64,000 nt of DNA from Bretschneidera sinensis (Eukaryota > Streptophyta > Magnoliopsida > Brassicales > Akaniaceae): contig CM043700.1 of the NCBI GenBank assembly GCA_023935145.1, positions 106,332,400-106,396,399 on the forward strand, read 5' to 3'. The notes beneath the pieces are model-generated. The model had not been told where the DNA came from. It saw only the letters and a list, made by a program, of their open reading frames with translations, and searched no databases. Below, in pieces: positions 1 to 10,299 of this stretch. Both the position numbers and the translations under genes were made by a program. Numbering within the stretch: position 1 is the stretch's first letter; every line of letters begins with the position of its first letter.

Positions 1-436
1 TATCCGAAGACACCACAACTTACTCTTTTAGGACCTCCCACTCGTCCAACAACCCTTTGCACCCTATAGCCTCCTTTATAGCTTCCATAGCCGCTATGCA
101 TTCTACCCTGGTTATTATGAGTGCTATCACTGGCTGCCACTGAGCCTTCAAATACCTCAGCAACCACTTCATCCCAAGCCAATGCTTCTTTTCGGGACTA
201 CTCACAAATCTGCTGAGAACACCCATTGCCCAAGAAACCCTCAATCGGTTTCTCTCCTTTTCTTGGATTATACACATCCCAAGGATCTTTTGTGTAAGGC
301 TGAGATCCTTCCTCTCGAACTCCTCACTGATTTTAGATGTAAACCTTTCCATCCTCTTCCTGTTGTTCCAAACCAACAGCCCATCAGTGATATAGGTGAG
401 GATACTCACCATCTTCTCCACCTTGTGTCCAAGTGA
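1..436 (-). pseudogene. C1 reverse transcriptase tail joined to RNase H (internally deleted)
   Basis: The minus-strand reading begins near 436 with a remnant of the catalytic YVDD region (seen as YITDGLLV). It passes to the segment ending KILGMCIIQ, then directly to a thumb-like segment (VLSRFVSSPEKKHWLGMKWL) and an RNase H piece (TRVECIAAMEAIKEA). In intact Copia elements these blocks are separated by much longer stretches, so several internal segments are missing. The copy at 45115-45582 shows the same joins. The remaining RNase H lies beyond the left edge of the window. Confidence 0.85.
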
Positions 437-1030
437 GAAAGTTTATGTGGAACCTATGTCTTCTCTTCTTATGAACCTATTCGCCACCAGCCTAGCCTTG
501 TTCTGGACTTCATCTCCTGGAGGGTACCCTTCTTTGACCTTGTAAGTGCACTTACATTCCACAACTTTCTGCTTTCCTGGAATTTTCACCAATTCCCAGA
601 AGTTGTTCTTCCTCAAAGAATCCGTTTCTTCCTCCATAGCTAGCTTCCATCTTGGCGAATCCTTACATCCCATGTAAGTCCCTTGTTCACTCATCCCTCC
701 TTTTGTCCAAGGAGTTGCTGCATCCACAGCATCCGCAAACCCATATCTTGAAGGTGGTCCGACCAACCTTCATTCCCGGTCTCTTATGAGCTGGTAGTCA
801 TTCTGACTTGCTACATCAACCTCTTCTAGTTCAGCCTCTTCTTGAGTGTCCTGAGCTTGGTCTTCATCCAAGGGCTCTACCTGGTTCGAACCCTCTTGCC
901 TCCTTTGCTCTACCTGAACCGAGTTCTCTTTGATGCAATGCTCTACAACTTCTAGTTTGGTTTGCTCACTAGCCCCTGCAGGGTTAGTTTCTTCCAAATA
1001 GGGAAATAACAATTCATTAAAATTAACATC
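437..1030 (-). pseudogene. C1 integrase-to-reverse-transcriptase linker and RT N-terminus
   Basis: On the minus strand an acidic, glutamine-rich linker (about 770-1030) leads to an RT N-terminal motif (DSPRWKLAMEEETDSLRKNN) and to YKVKEGYPPGDEVQNKARLV, which matches the start of Copia reverse transcriptase. The frame then hits a stop just after the FIRREDI segment. The RT palm that should follow is absent: the sequence goes straight to the fused tail at 1-436. Degenerate remnant. Confidence 0.82.
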
Positions 1031-1703
1031 CCTACTTATTATGAGTTTCAATCTTTCTTTCTCTAAGGACCACAACCTATACCCCTTAGCCCCTTCCCTA
1101 TATCCTAGAAACACACACTTTCTAGATCATGGGCTAAGTCTATCATCCTTTTGTTGTGCATACGCAGCACACCCAAAAAGTCCTAAGGTTGTCCAACTCA
1201 GGGGATTTTCCACTCCACATCTCCATGGGAGTCTTTTGATACACAATCCTAAAGGGTGATCTATTCACTAAACATGCAGCAGTAGACACAGCTTCCCCCT
1301 AAAAACATTTGGGTAATCCGAATCCATTTAACATGCACCTAACCTTTTCCATAAGGGTCTTATTCATCCACTCAGCAACTCCACTTTGCTGAGGGGTTTC
1401 CACAACCGTCCTATGTCTTAGAATGCCATTTAACCTATAGAATTGATCAAGTTCTTGGTTAAAAATTTCTAAGCCATTATCGGTTCTTATCCCCTTAACT
1501 ACTCTACCCATTTGAGTCTCTACCAGCCCTTTCCACATCACTAATTTATTCAAGGCATCTGATTTATTTCTAAGCAAATAAACCCACACTCTTCTTGAAT
1601 AATCATCAATTAAAGACAGAAAGTAAATGTTAACTCCCTGTGTTGGTGTCCTTGCTGGTCCCCAAAGGTCCGCATGAATGTAGTCAAGAATGCCCTTAGA
1701 CTT
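1031..1703 (-). pseudogene. C1 integrase core and C-terminal region
   Basis: The minus-strand translation shows an integrase core: a first acidic residue in YIHADLWGPA (near 1670), a second in GIRTDNGLEIF (near 1480), and the third region around WMNKTLMEKVR (near 1350). After it comes the Copia-specific C-terminal block with GCAAYAQQ and KGYRLWSLEKERLKL. The three acidic positions can still be seen, but frameshifts near 1290 and 1600 break the reading. The enzyme would have inserted the cDNA into the genome. Confidence 0.85.
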
Positions 1704-2021
1704 TTAAACTCCGGTGTTGAAGCTGACCCGATGTTGCTTCTCAAGAACACAACACTCGCAGAAATCAAGTTCCTCTACTTTGTCTCCACCAAGTAGGCCA
1801 TTCTTGCTAAGAACTTGCAGGCCCTCTTCGCTCATATGTCCCAAGCGAGTGTGCCAAAGGGCTGCCCTATCCATCTCAGCCATCAAGCTTGCTGCTTGAT
1901 CATTGATTTCTGTCTCTCCGATCATCTCATAGAGTCCATCGTTTCTTGCTACCTTGATCACTACCAAAGATCCCTTGGCTACCTTGATCTTTCCTCCCTC
2001 TATCTTGCATGTGTACCCCAT
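1704..2021 (-). pseudogene. C1 gag-pre-integrase zinc-binding domain
   Basis: The HHCC-type zinc domain in front of Copia integrase is visible as LWHTRLGHMSEEGL followed by DFCECCVLEKQHRVSF. It is preceded by MGYTCKIEGGKIKV, the usual linker after protease. It reads as one minus-strand frame. The plus-strand copy at 43696-43900 has a stop inside the same motif, so C1 is better preserved here. Confidence 0.87.
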
Positions 2022-2030
2022 GGAATCCAG

Positions 2031-3071
2031 CTACCCCAATGAGATCAAATCCCTCCTCAAATCTGGGAGATACCTTACATTTTCCAGCAGCCTTGTCATT
2101 CCATCAAACATCCTCACCTGGATGTCTCCTATGTCTCTCACTTGGTAAGAAATATCATTCCCCAAGAAAACCCTTTCATCATTGGTTTCCTTGAAATTCT
2201 TGAACCAACTCCGGTGAGGGCACATGTGATGAGTGCACCCGGTGTCCAAGATCCATTTCCCGCTGCCTTCTTGCCCCTTGCTCACACCCGAGCACACAAC
2301 AAGAACATCACCATCTTGCTGTTCTGTTTTGGCAACTGAAGCCTCTCCATTCTTGGTATGGCTTCCTCCTCTATCTCTTATCATCTTCTTACAATATTTC
2401 TTGACATGACCCTCCTTATGGCAGTAGTAGCAGCTCTTCCCTCCAAATCTCAGTTTGGAATGCATTCTCTCATAGCTTTCTCCTCTACCTCTGTCCCGGT
2501 AGTAGCCATGCATGCTGCTGTGCACTCTCCCATGGCTCTCTCCTCTACCTCTATCCCGGTAGTAGCTATGCATGCTACTGTGCACTCTCCCATGGCTCTC
2601 TCCTCTACCTCTATCCTGGTAGTAGCCATAGTTGCTGCCATACCGAGTTGCTGGCATTCTTTTGAAGAACAGCCCTTTACCACTTGATGCACACCTTATC
2701 TTGGCATCAAGATTGTCTTGCAACTCTTTCTTAGGATCAAATTTAAAATCAAAGATTCACTTACGAAGATACCTTTTATCCGGGAGAGTCTTGGCAAGAA
2801 ATAACTCATCTAGTTTCTTCTATATTGCAGCTGGATCTTCCGAGTCTTCGCACTCCCTTGTGACATTATCCAACATGTGCAAGAAAATGGTGCTGTAAGC
2901 CATCTTCTTCATCTCAATCCGCTGGTCCTTCGTGACACTTGCTGGAAAAGCATCATCTTCTCCAGGAGCCAAGTCCACTTTCTGTTGCACAAGAACCTCC
3001 TTGATCTTTTGCTTCCACCGGGAAAAATCTCATTTTCCATCAAACTTCTCAATACCGAAATTTGAAGCCAT
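2031..3071 (-). pseudogene. C1 gag (centrally deleted) with zinc knuckle and aspartic protease
   Basis: Gag probably begins at the minus-strand ATG at 3069-3071, as in copy C2. After about 120 codons it jumps from a KDNLDAK-like segment to a basic region carrying three tandem copies of a ~19-residue unit (YYRDRGRGESHGRVHSSMH). Next come a CCHC zinc knuckle (CYYCHKEGHVKKYC) and a protease with the Copia active site WILDTGCTHHM. The central gag region that normally precedes the basic part is missing. Both family copies share this gap. Confidence 0.85.
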
Positions 3072-3318
3072 CTTTTGTGGACAAGATCCCTGATTTATGC
3101 ACTACCCACAAATGCTTTCTTCAACCTCAAGAACACAGATCGAAGATTGATCTTAACACTGTTCTTGAATCAACCTTCAAGACATGATCAGATCTTGATC
3201 TTTACACCGTTCTTGAATCACCCAAGAAGTTGATCTTTGATTCTTGGAGTCTTGACTCCATCACCTTCTACTTCTTGCTCGATAACCAGCTGTGCTTGCT
3301 CTGATGCCACTGTCCAAA

Positions 3319-3330
3319 GCTCTGATACCA
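3319..3330 (-). promoter_or_regulatory. Primer-binding site of C1
   Basis: The minus strand reads TGGTATCAGAGC, complementary to the 3' end of plant initiator methionine tRNA, one base away from the LTR end. It marks the minus-strand reverse-transcription start and fixes the LTR boundary at 3332. Confidence 0.9.
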
Positions 3331-3331
3331 C

Positions 3332-4264
3332 TGTTGGAAATCACCTTGACAAGATGCCCAGGTGGTGATCTTCCAAACACCCAAGTCTAGAATGACTTGT
3401 AGAAAGAAATACAGCAATCGAACACAAGAACAGAAAATCAAAGAAAGAAAGAAGACAAGAAATTTGTTATCGAGGTTCGGCAATGTGCTTACATCCCCGT
3501 AAGTTCCTCCAAACTCTCTGCACTATCTCAAATGGTTCTTATAAGTTACAACAACCCCCTTCAAGAAGCTTAAGTTCTTGAAGAAATCAAGAAGAGAAGA
3601 AAGAAGATTACAATGCTCTCTCTTTATACTACTCTCTCTTCTTTACAACCAGCCTCTCTACAATGAGTCCCTCTTGTATGTATGTGTCTTTGCACTCTCA
3701 CACAATTCTCTCATTCACACACATGTCTCACAAGTTACATCATCACATTCTTGTGTCTTTTTTTATAGATTGAACCTAGGTGACCCTTTATATAGTGCAC
3801 CAACTTCTTGTCCAATCTTGTGTGTCGTTCTCCACCCTTAGATATTAATGACCACTTAACCATGGCCCTCCATCAATCCTAAGTGGTGCTATGCGTTTTA
3901 ACCTTGCATTCATGCACCTAATAGAAGGCTAAAGCATGTTGTCCATATGTGCCGGCCAGTGTTGCAGCGTCGACTTCCCAGCGCTACAGCTTTGAGTTTC
4001 TGTCCCTTGTGTTATTCCTGCCAGGTTCCAGTGCTACAGCGCTGTGCTACAGCTTTGAGTTGCTATCCCCTTCATGCAACACCCTTCTGCTTGTGTGCAG
4101 AAGTGCGCACACTAGTGCGCATGGCCTTCCCTTGCTCCAAAATGAAGCACACACATGTGTGCAGTCTTCTAACTTGCTGAACTTTGATCCTCTACCATTG
4201 GTTTAGACTTTAACCATCTCTGAATCATAATTGGACATGTTTGAACCTTAGACAAATACCAACA
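3332..4264 (-). repeat. 5' LTR of C1
   Basis: Read on the minus strand it starts TGTTGGTATTTGTC and ends CCAACA, about 933 bp, and aligns along its length with the LTRs at 41351-42318 and 45900-46845. A TATA-like TATATAAA lies at 3787-3794 on the minus strand. The middle holds alternating GTGCAC/GTGCGC stretches and a block of rearranged GC-rich text that differs between LTR copies. The outer end adjoins TGAAC of the disrupted SIRE-like LTR. Confidence 0.9.
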
Positions 4265-4464
4265 TGAACTCTTAAGAAGATTTCTTGAGTGGACTAGGCA
4301 CAAGGAGTACCGAACCACTATAAATCAAGATTTCTTGGTATAGTAAAGTGATCACACTCTTTTAATTTTTAGCAAGTTTATCACTATTGCTTACTTGTTT
4401 CGATTATCTTGTGCTTGATTTTTAATTAATCTAAAAGTTTTTAAACCAAATTCATCCCATCTTA
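4265..4464 (+). repeat. 3' portion of a SIRE-like LTR, cut by the C1 insertion
   Basis: From TGAACTCTTAAGAAG onward it matches 14297-14490 in the same orientation, including TAGCAAGTTTATC and TTGCTTACTTGTTT. The match begins exactly at the C1 LTR border, so the remainder of this LTR lies left of the window, beyond C1. Confidence 0.8.
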
Positions 4465-4469
4465 AGTTG

Positions 4470-4480
4470 TGGTATCAGAG
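4470..4480 (+). promoter_or_regulatory. Primer-binding site of the SIRE-like element
   Basis: TGGTATCAGAG follows the LTR end directly, the expected initiator-tRNA site. Confidence 0.8.
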
Positions 4481-4539
4481 ATTTGTTATGATAAATAGGC
4501 TTAAAATCCTTGACTAGATCCTACGAAAACTAAGGGTAA

Positions 4540-4915
4540 AGACTTAAAATGAACAGGCTCGAACTCAAAAATTAGACTCGAGCTCAATCAATTTTATGAT
4601 GGTTCAAGCTTGGGTCGGCTCGGCTCGAGATCGATAACAAACGAGCTTGAGACTGAGCTTTGGATTACCCATTCAAGCTTGATCTTGAAATATAATTTTA
4701 ATAAATAAAAATATTAAATAATATTGGTTTGAGCTCAACTCGACTCAGCTCGAGCTCGATAATACCTTATCGAACTGTTCAAGAGCTTTTCAAGCTAAAC
4801 CTTAAGGTATTCAAGCTCGGTACGATAATCTATTTTAGCCTAATTTTCAAGCTCGTGCTCGACCGAGCTGAGCTTTGATTGAGCTCGATAAAAGATAAAA
4901 GATAAAAGATAAAGG
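4540..4915. repeat. TCGAGCTCG-rich repeat ending in a GATAAAA tandem
   Basis: This stretch is packed with variants of CAAGCTCGAGCTCG and its complement and is strongly self-complementary. It ends in about four tandem copies of a 7-bp AAAAGAT unit (4884-4915). A second stretch of the same style lies at 7630-8110. This resembles a non-autonomous plant transposon or an old dispersed repeat. No clear terminal repeats or target duplication could be fixed. Confidence 0.5.
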
Positions 4916-5447
4916 AGGTACAAGTTGAAGTTCCTAAGGTTAGACAGGAGCTTAGTGATGATGATAGGAAATTGGTTTCTCTAAATAGTAAAGCTATTTA
5001 TATGCTTCATTATGTGTTAGACATCAATGAATTCAATAAAATTTTGGCTTGCGAATCGGCTATGAAAATTTAGGATAAACTCCAAGTTACATATGAAGGT
5101 ACTAATCAAGTTAAGAAATCTAAAATTTATAGATTAGTATCAGATTATGAAGCTTTTAAAATGTTTCCTTTCTAATCATTTTCCGAAATGTATTCCCGGT
5201 TTACTAAAATTAATAATGACTTGAAACTTCTTGGTAAAATTTATGAAAATGGTGAGTTGGTAAGAAAGATTCTTAGGTCTTCGTTAAAAGCTTGGGAATT
5301 AAAGATGACAGCAATTGAAGAAGCTAAGGACCTAGACAAACTCGACATCGACACTCTTCTTGGATCATTATTGACCTATGAAATGAATATCATCGACAAG
5401 GAGGTTGATAATTTGCTGCTAAAAGTTCATCATTTATTTCAACCTTA
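4916..5447 (+). pseudogene. UBN2-type gag polyprotein fragment of the SIRE-like Copia element
   Basis: The plus-strand translation matches the Copia gag_2/UBN2 family: SKAIYMLHYVLDINEFNKIL, then DKLQVTYEGTNQVKKSKIYR, MYSRFTKINNDLKLLGKIY and ELVRKILRSSLKAWELKMTA, ending SLLTYEMNIID. At least two stops interrupt it (near 5071 and 5175). After TYEMN the homology ceases and unrelated DNA begins near 5448. Gag would have formed the particle that packages element RNA. No downstream pol of this lineage follows. Confidence 0.82.
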
Positions 5448-5690
5448 AGATAGTCGACTATTCTTGCAAGTTTGTCAACTATGTGGTAAAATCTTGGTTT
5501 TCAAAATCAAACACTAATTTCTTAGAGTTGACTATCTTGTCATATAGTCGACTACCTATTTAAAACTTGAGGCTTAAACTTTTAGCAATAACAATCCTAG
5601 ATAGTTGACTACCTTCTCGTTTTTATGTTTTAAATATTTTGGCAATAGGTTATTGTAGTGGATCCATCATATAGGATAGTCGACTACCCT
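5448..5690 (+). repeat. Cluster of GTCGACTA motifs
   Basis: At least six exact or near copies of AGTCGACTAC/T occur here, spaced irregularly, on both faces of the palindromic GTCGAC core. The same motif is clustered in the LTR at 13590-13840. The cluster lies immediately upstream of the TATA box at 5694. A role as a regulatory array is inferred from position only. Confidence 0.5.
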
Positions 5691-5693
5691 CAC

Positions 5694-5707
5694 ACGTATA
5701 TAAATAC
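5694..5707 (+). promoter_or_regulatory. Putative TATA box of the downstream transposon-like gene
   Basis: CGTATATAAATACC is a good plant TATA box. It is followed by a CT-rich leader of about 400 bp, containing a (CT)n run, before the first ATG of the gene-like unit. This is the usual layout of a plant pol II promoter and 5' UTR. Confidence 0.5.
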
Positions 5708-5911
5708 CTACATTTCATTTTTCTAAACATTTTCAAAACTCTATTCTCTCTCTAAAACCCTAGTTGTCTCCTCTTTCACTCTCTCTCTAAAATCCTTTAA
5801 ATTTCACCGAAATTTAACCAAAGTACCTCAAAATCTTCATAACCCATACTTTGTTCTTCAAGATCTTTGAGTTTTTGAAGATCTAAAGCTAAGACTTCTC
5901 CATTTTGGCAA

Positions 5912-5914
<3 letters not shown>

Positions 5915-5942
<28 letters not shown>
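5915..5942 (+). repeat. (CT)n microsatellite in the presumed 5' leader
   Basis: An uninterrupted CT dinucleotide run of about 14 units inside a longer pyrimidine-rich tract. Such tracts are common in plant 5' UTRs. Confidence 0.85.
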
Positions 5943-5947
<5 letters not shown>

Positions 5948-6139
5948 CTCTCTCTTAAAACTTCTGCTTTTCCTTAAATTTATCTCTATTTTCTTCAATT
6001 AAATCCTCAAACAACCATCACTCATCATTTCTCTCTTTCGTTTTCCTAAAATTTCAAATTTTCTTCACTAATTTCTTGCAAAAATCTGAAAATCTCCCTT
6101 TCTTTCTATATGACTGCAATTTCCTATTCTTTATCCAAA

Positions 6140-7195
6140 ATGCCTATCAAAATGCTTTCGAAGGGTCCTAAAGGAAAGAGGGTCGATGATAGTTCTTCCA
6201 AGGAGCGGGGTAAGTAGGCAAAGCACAATGTCTCCATTCTTTTCCCTAATGAGGAAGTGAAAGCAATGTATGAGCAATTGTTTAATGATAGAAAGATTAT
6301 GCGTTGATTATACGTTCATTTCGGTACTTTATCTTCAATGAATATAAGATTGATCACTAGTTTAGGATTTTGAAATAGATAACTATGGTGGATGAGGACT
6401 ATTTGATTTACCCTACTCTAGTCAAAGTATTTTATCCTAATCTGCAAAAAACTGAAAGGTCTAGTGATTTTATTACTTGGGTGAATGGAGAAACCATGAA
6501 AATTACACTGAGTATACTCGGTAGAATTTGTAAGATTCCACTTGAGGGTAATGCACGGGTGCGCAACAATATGTGGCTTAATTATTTTGATGGTCTTGCT
6601 CCTGTATGGGAATTTATTAATGACCCAAAATTTGCTTAGAAAAAGGATTTTAGTGTAACTAAGTTGACCGTGGAAATCAGAGTAGTGCATGATATAGTGT
6701 GCAAGTGTCTCTATCTTGGGAGTGGTATTTATTCTATAGTCACTCAGAAGGACATATATCTTATGTGGCATATTATTCATGGTGTGCCATATAATTTTCC
6801 CACCTTAATGACATTCAAAATGGGAGAGACAAAAGAAAAAAAAAAGGAAATTTGCCATATGGGATGATCATTACCCTATTGCTGAATGCATTTAGTGTAG
6901 ATTTTTCATGTTAAGAATGTGCTAAGTTAGCATCCACTGATTCGGTTGATAATCACATACAAAATAAGATGAAATGATATTATTTTCCGGATGAGGAGAA
7001 GTGGGTGAGAAAAAAGGATTGCGTTAAATTACCTACTGGTCAATGGGTGAGGAGACCGGTTGGTGTAGCGTTGGGTGCCGCTCATTGTGAGAATCTTTCG
7101 AGTGATGAGCATGTGGAAGAGGTCATTTCTCTTTCTTCAATTAGTACTGGTGGAGCTGGTGCGAATAGAGTTAGTGTTGGAGGTGGTGATGCATA
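6140..7195 (+). pseudogene. Transposon-encoded protein of the plant 'Transposase_32' type, degenerate
   Basis: Reading starts at ATG 6140 (MPIKMLSKGPKGKRVDD...), breaks at several stops, and resumes as VDEDYLIYPTLVKVFYPNLQ. It continues through FITWVNGETMKITLSILGRI, then SGIYSIVTQKDIYLMWHIIH and GVPYNFPTLMTFKM, and ends with a low-complexity tail and stop near 7193. The pattern (a YP..V..FY.NL motif, then a 'WV.G..' strand and a late helical block) resembles the plant transposon protein domain found beside large LTR elements. The biochemical role of that family is unknown. Frameshifts make this copy non-functional. Confidence 0.55.
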
Positions 7196-7629
7196 AACCA
7201 TAGATATGCTATTGAATATTTAAAATAGTATTGGAAACATAAGACTTCATGTCCCTATTTTATTTATTATGTTATATATGGTTTATGCATATTTTTGTGA
7301 TATGATATAAAATAATATTTATTTACTAATCATGAAAAATAAAAATATTTCACATAAATAACTATTAATACAAAAATGATGAAATGTCTCATAGCTTATT
7401 TTATCCAAAAAATTCATTTATAAAAGTTTTCGTTACTATGTCTGTTTTAAACATTTTATATAATCACAACACTTTTACAGTTCATTTTAACAAGCAGTTT
7501 GATTAGTAAAATTAACTTTGAAAATGCAGTTTACCAAACAATATATTGCCCTTATTCCACAACACTTTTATCATAACACTTTTGCCACATCACTTTAATA
7601 AACGCTACAGGAATCCCAAACTAAGCCTA
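7196..7629. other. AT-rich spacer, no gene seen
   Basis: Downstream of the transposon-like gene the sequence is AT-rich with no convincing reading frame, RNA gene or terminal repeat. Confidence 0.5.
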
Positions 7630-8110
7630 AGTCGATCGGATCGTATGTAAAATGAGTGGTAACAAGGGATTAGAGGAGGATTAGAGCCGAGTCGAGCTGG
7701 AGTTTGGGGGTGCTCGAGTTCGGGTCATGAAAAATAAACTTACCAAGCCGAATCTCTAGTCAAGTTTGAGATTAAAAAATTGAATTCAAGTTCAGCTCAC
7801 AATGTCAAAGTGAGACTCAAGCTCGACTGGCAAGTGTTTGAATCACTTAGTTGAGTTTCAAATCGAGATTTTTCGAACTAATTAGTGGGTTACATCTTGG
7901 GATTCATATTTTCAATATTTTATGAAATAAAATATATATAATATTTTTTAAATATGTATCAAATTTATTAAAATTATTAATTATACTAAGCTGGATCGCG
8001 AGCTTAATGAATTGAGTTTGATATTGCTCGGGCTCGACTCAATTGGCTAACAAAAAATCATTGTTCGAGCTCGGCTCACGAGATCGGTTTAGTCGAGCCT
8101 CGTGAACTAG
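7630..8110. repeat. Second TCGAGCTCG-rich repeat
   Basis: As at 4540-4890, GAGCTCGAGT/CTCGACT-type words recur on both strands at the two ends, with an AT-rich centre near 7890-7980. It could be a MITE-like element whose arms are degenerate. The ends cannot be fixed by eye. Confidence 0.45.
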
Positions 8111-8283
8111 AACCTTAAAGTTTTTTTCGTTGTAACTAGAACCGTATTATTCAAAACATTACCTCACTATTAACACCGTTAAATCTATACGTGGTCACAT
8201 ACAAATTTAATAAACCTTGACCTGATTTCATATTCAACCTTGAGTTTTGGATTGAAGAGTATAAACATCTTTTAATATAATTG

Positions 8284-8530
8284 AAGCATCCCATCAATTA
8301 CATCTTCAATTATCAGATTGTTCCTTGCATTTTAATAGCAGGCCTAGTAAATCAGTGCTACCAGGTTCTTTATTTAGCATGGCCTGCTCTTCCTCTTGCA
8401 TCATACTCCGCAATGTTCCTATGATTTCCTTCTTTAAATTATATCTCATCTTGTTCTGTTTGGTGGGTATGACAAATGGAATTAAAAGCCTCAAGCACCA
8501 AAACAGCTTGCTCTCTTTTAAGTTAAAGAT
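8284..8530 (-). pseudogene. Cytochrome P450 fragment, CYP72-clan-like
   Basis: The minus strand encodes LLIPFVIPTKQNKMRYNLKK, then IIGTLRSMMQEEEQAM and STDLLGLLLKC, followed after a one-base frame change by IEDVIDGML. This matches the F-G region through the start of the I helix in CYP72-clan enzymes, where a PTKxN motif is followed by a DLLGLLL motif and an IEDVIDECK-like motif. Those enzymes are ER-membrane mono-oxygenases of small molecules. No haem-binding cysteine or other exon is present. It is a gene fragment of under 250 bp, frameshifted and stranded among repeats. Confidence 0.6.
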
Positions 8531-10043
8531 GTGATGCTGTAACTATATTGTGGGAAAGTAAAGACAACTTATCAGTCCAAAACTAAAGGTCCACAAGTTA
8601 ACCCTGAACTGACGTCCTAAATTATTGTGGGAAAGTAAACTTTTTAGGTTCAATTTGACGCTCGATAGGGCTTTGTTAACGCAATTAATTGAAAATTTAA
8701 TGTTAATCAATGACAAGAATTTACTTCGGATGACTATTTTAATTGAGTATATTAGCCGTACTATTTAGATTAATTTTGATAATAACAAAATATCGATAAT
8801 CAACCCGTCCAAAAAAACCTTAAGTTATTATTAGGTTGATAAAAGATGAAATATTGAAAAAATTTAAATTAATATACTTTAATTATTAGGCCAATATCCC
8901 ATCAAGTAAATTAGAAGACATTTATAACCTTCATATAAGTCTAGCGAAAGAAAAAACACTTTATTTGGTTCCACCACTTCATCCAGTCTGCATCACTTTT
9001 GCATTTTCTTATTGTAACAACATTTCTTGCCTCTGCTTTCAACAAACCTGCAGCATATTTTCACCATTACTTACCCTACCATATTAATCATGAAGCTTAA
9101 CCTTTTCAATATAAAAAGTGAAGTGAAAAATTTAGGTTTTAGGTTTTTAGCCTATTCTGAGATCTCTTGGGGGAATAATTTGAAAGATTCAAAAAAAAAA
9201 ATTTAGTCTTTAAAAAAATAGTGGAACTTGCTAGCAACATAATAATAGAGGCTTAATTCGAAATTGATTTAAATCCATTATATATAGCACCTATGGGTAA
9301 ATTAGAAATATATTGAACCGATTATTTTTGGAATGCAACTTAGATATATTTTAGTTCTTATCCATATGGAATTTTTGTGAATCCATTCATGTACACGTAA
9401 AAAGGCATATGCTTTATGCAATTTGACGAATTAAATTCTACTCGATAATGGGATAAAATTAAAATAGATACATACCGATTAAGTTAAATATATAAAGCCT
9501 GACTATATATGTATCATATCTACTAGGATCTGGGTCCGTTTCTTGAATGGGATATCAAGTATATGTATCTTTATCGATTAAACAATATCTAATGGCTGAT
9601 AATCCATTTGAAAATAAGGCATATCTAATTGAAATAAATAAGAATGAGAAGAAAAAGAGACTAACAAGATGTGATGATTAAAAATATGAGAACGAATGTC
9701 ACTTTGAGCATAAGCTTCATAGTTTTTAGTTTGCCGCGGATATGCAATGTTTATGGTGTTTTTTTTTTTTTATCAATAGTGGACTATTTTAAATTTTGAG
9801 TTCCTTTTGTAAACTGATATTTATAGGTGAAGATACCTACTAATATGCAAGTAAATAAGATCAGCGTCTCCTTAATTCTCCATAACATTTACAAGGATGG
9901 TCAAAGAATTAAATGTTAAGGTCAGATTAAGTTTATCTAACCGACAAAATTATCCTAACATTTAGTTGAATAAAACGCATATCTTTTATGAAAATATCAC
10001 CTTTTTTTTTTCTTTTTTCTTTTTTTTTGGAAATCTCAATATA
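8531..10043. other. AT-rich intergenic DNA
   Basis: No coding frame, RNA gene or recognised transposon protein was found. Poly-T and poly-A runs are frequent (near 9195, 9755 and 10000). Confidence 0.5.
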
Positions 10044-10299
10044 GTAAAATTAAGGTTTAATCATAAAAAATACTTTTTTATTTTATTTTTAAAAAAATAT
10101 CTTAAAGTTTTTTTGTGGTAAAAAATACCTTATGATATGTTTATGTTAACAAAAAATATTTTGCTGTTAGTTCACCACATGATTCTTTTTTGCTAACATA
10201 AACATATTATAAAGTATTTTTTATAACAAAAAAACTTCAATATATTTTTTAAAAATTAAGTTAATTATAAAGTATTTTTTATAATTAAACTTAAAATTA
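10044..10299. repeat. Foldback (MITE-like) inverted repeat
   Basis: The left arm (about 10044-10155) and right arm (about 10182-10299) are near-perfect reverse complements separated by a ~26-bp loop containing TTAGTTCACCACATG. Arm words include GTTTTTTTGT, AAAAAATAC and ATATGTTTATGTTA. Transcription would give a hairpin of about 110 bp. It has no coding capacity. Tandem AAAAAATACTTT words occur in both arms. Confidence 0.75.

Larger units (their letters stand above)
1..4264 (-). mobile_element. Copia LTR retrotransposon, family C, copy C1 (left end outside window)
   Basis: Read on the minus strand the order is 5' LTR (3332-4264), primer-binding site, gag, protease, integrase, a shortened reverse transcriptase and RNase H, which is the Copia order. 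Its partner is the complete plus-strand copy at 41351-46845, alike in LTR, gag repeats and deletion junctions. The right LTR end abuts TGAAC, which belongs to a SIRE-like LTR that recurs at 14297. C1 therefore inserted into that older LTR. The second LTR and duplication lie left of the window. Stops and frameshifts are scattered, so it is inactive. Confidence 0.92.

Noticed and set aside
182..436. Plus-strand reading frame opposite the C1 RT/RNase H
   Set aside because: It is the antisense shadow of recognisable Copia pol coding; no start context, domain or conserved pattern of its own.
2358..2687. Plus-strand Ser/Val-rich repeat frame over C1 gag
   Set aside because: Its internal repeats come from the gag RGRGES tandem repeat read on the opposite strand.
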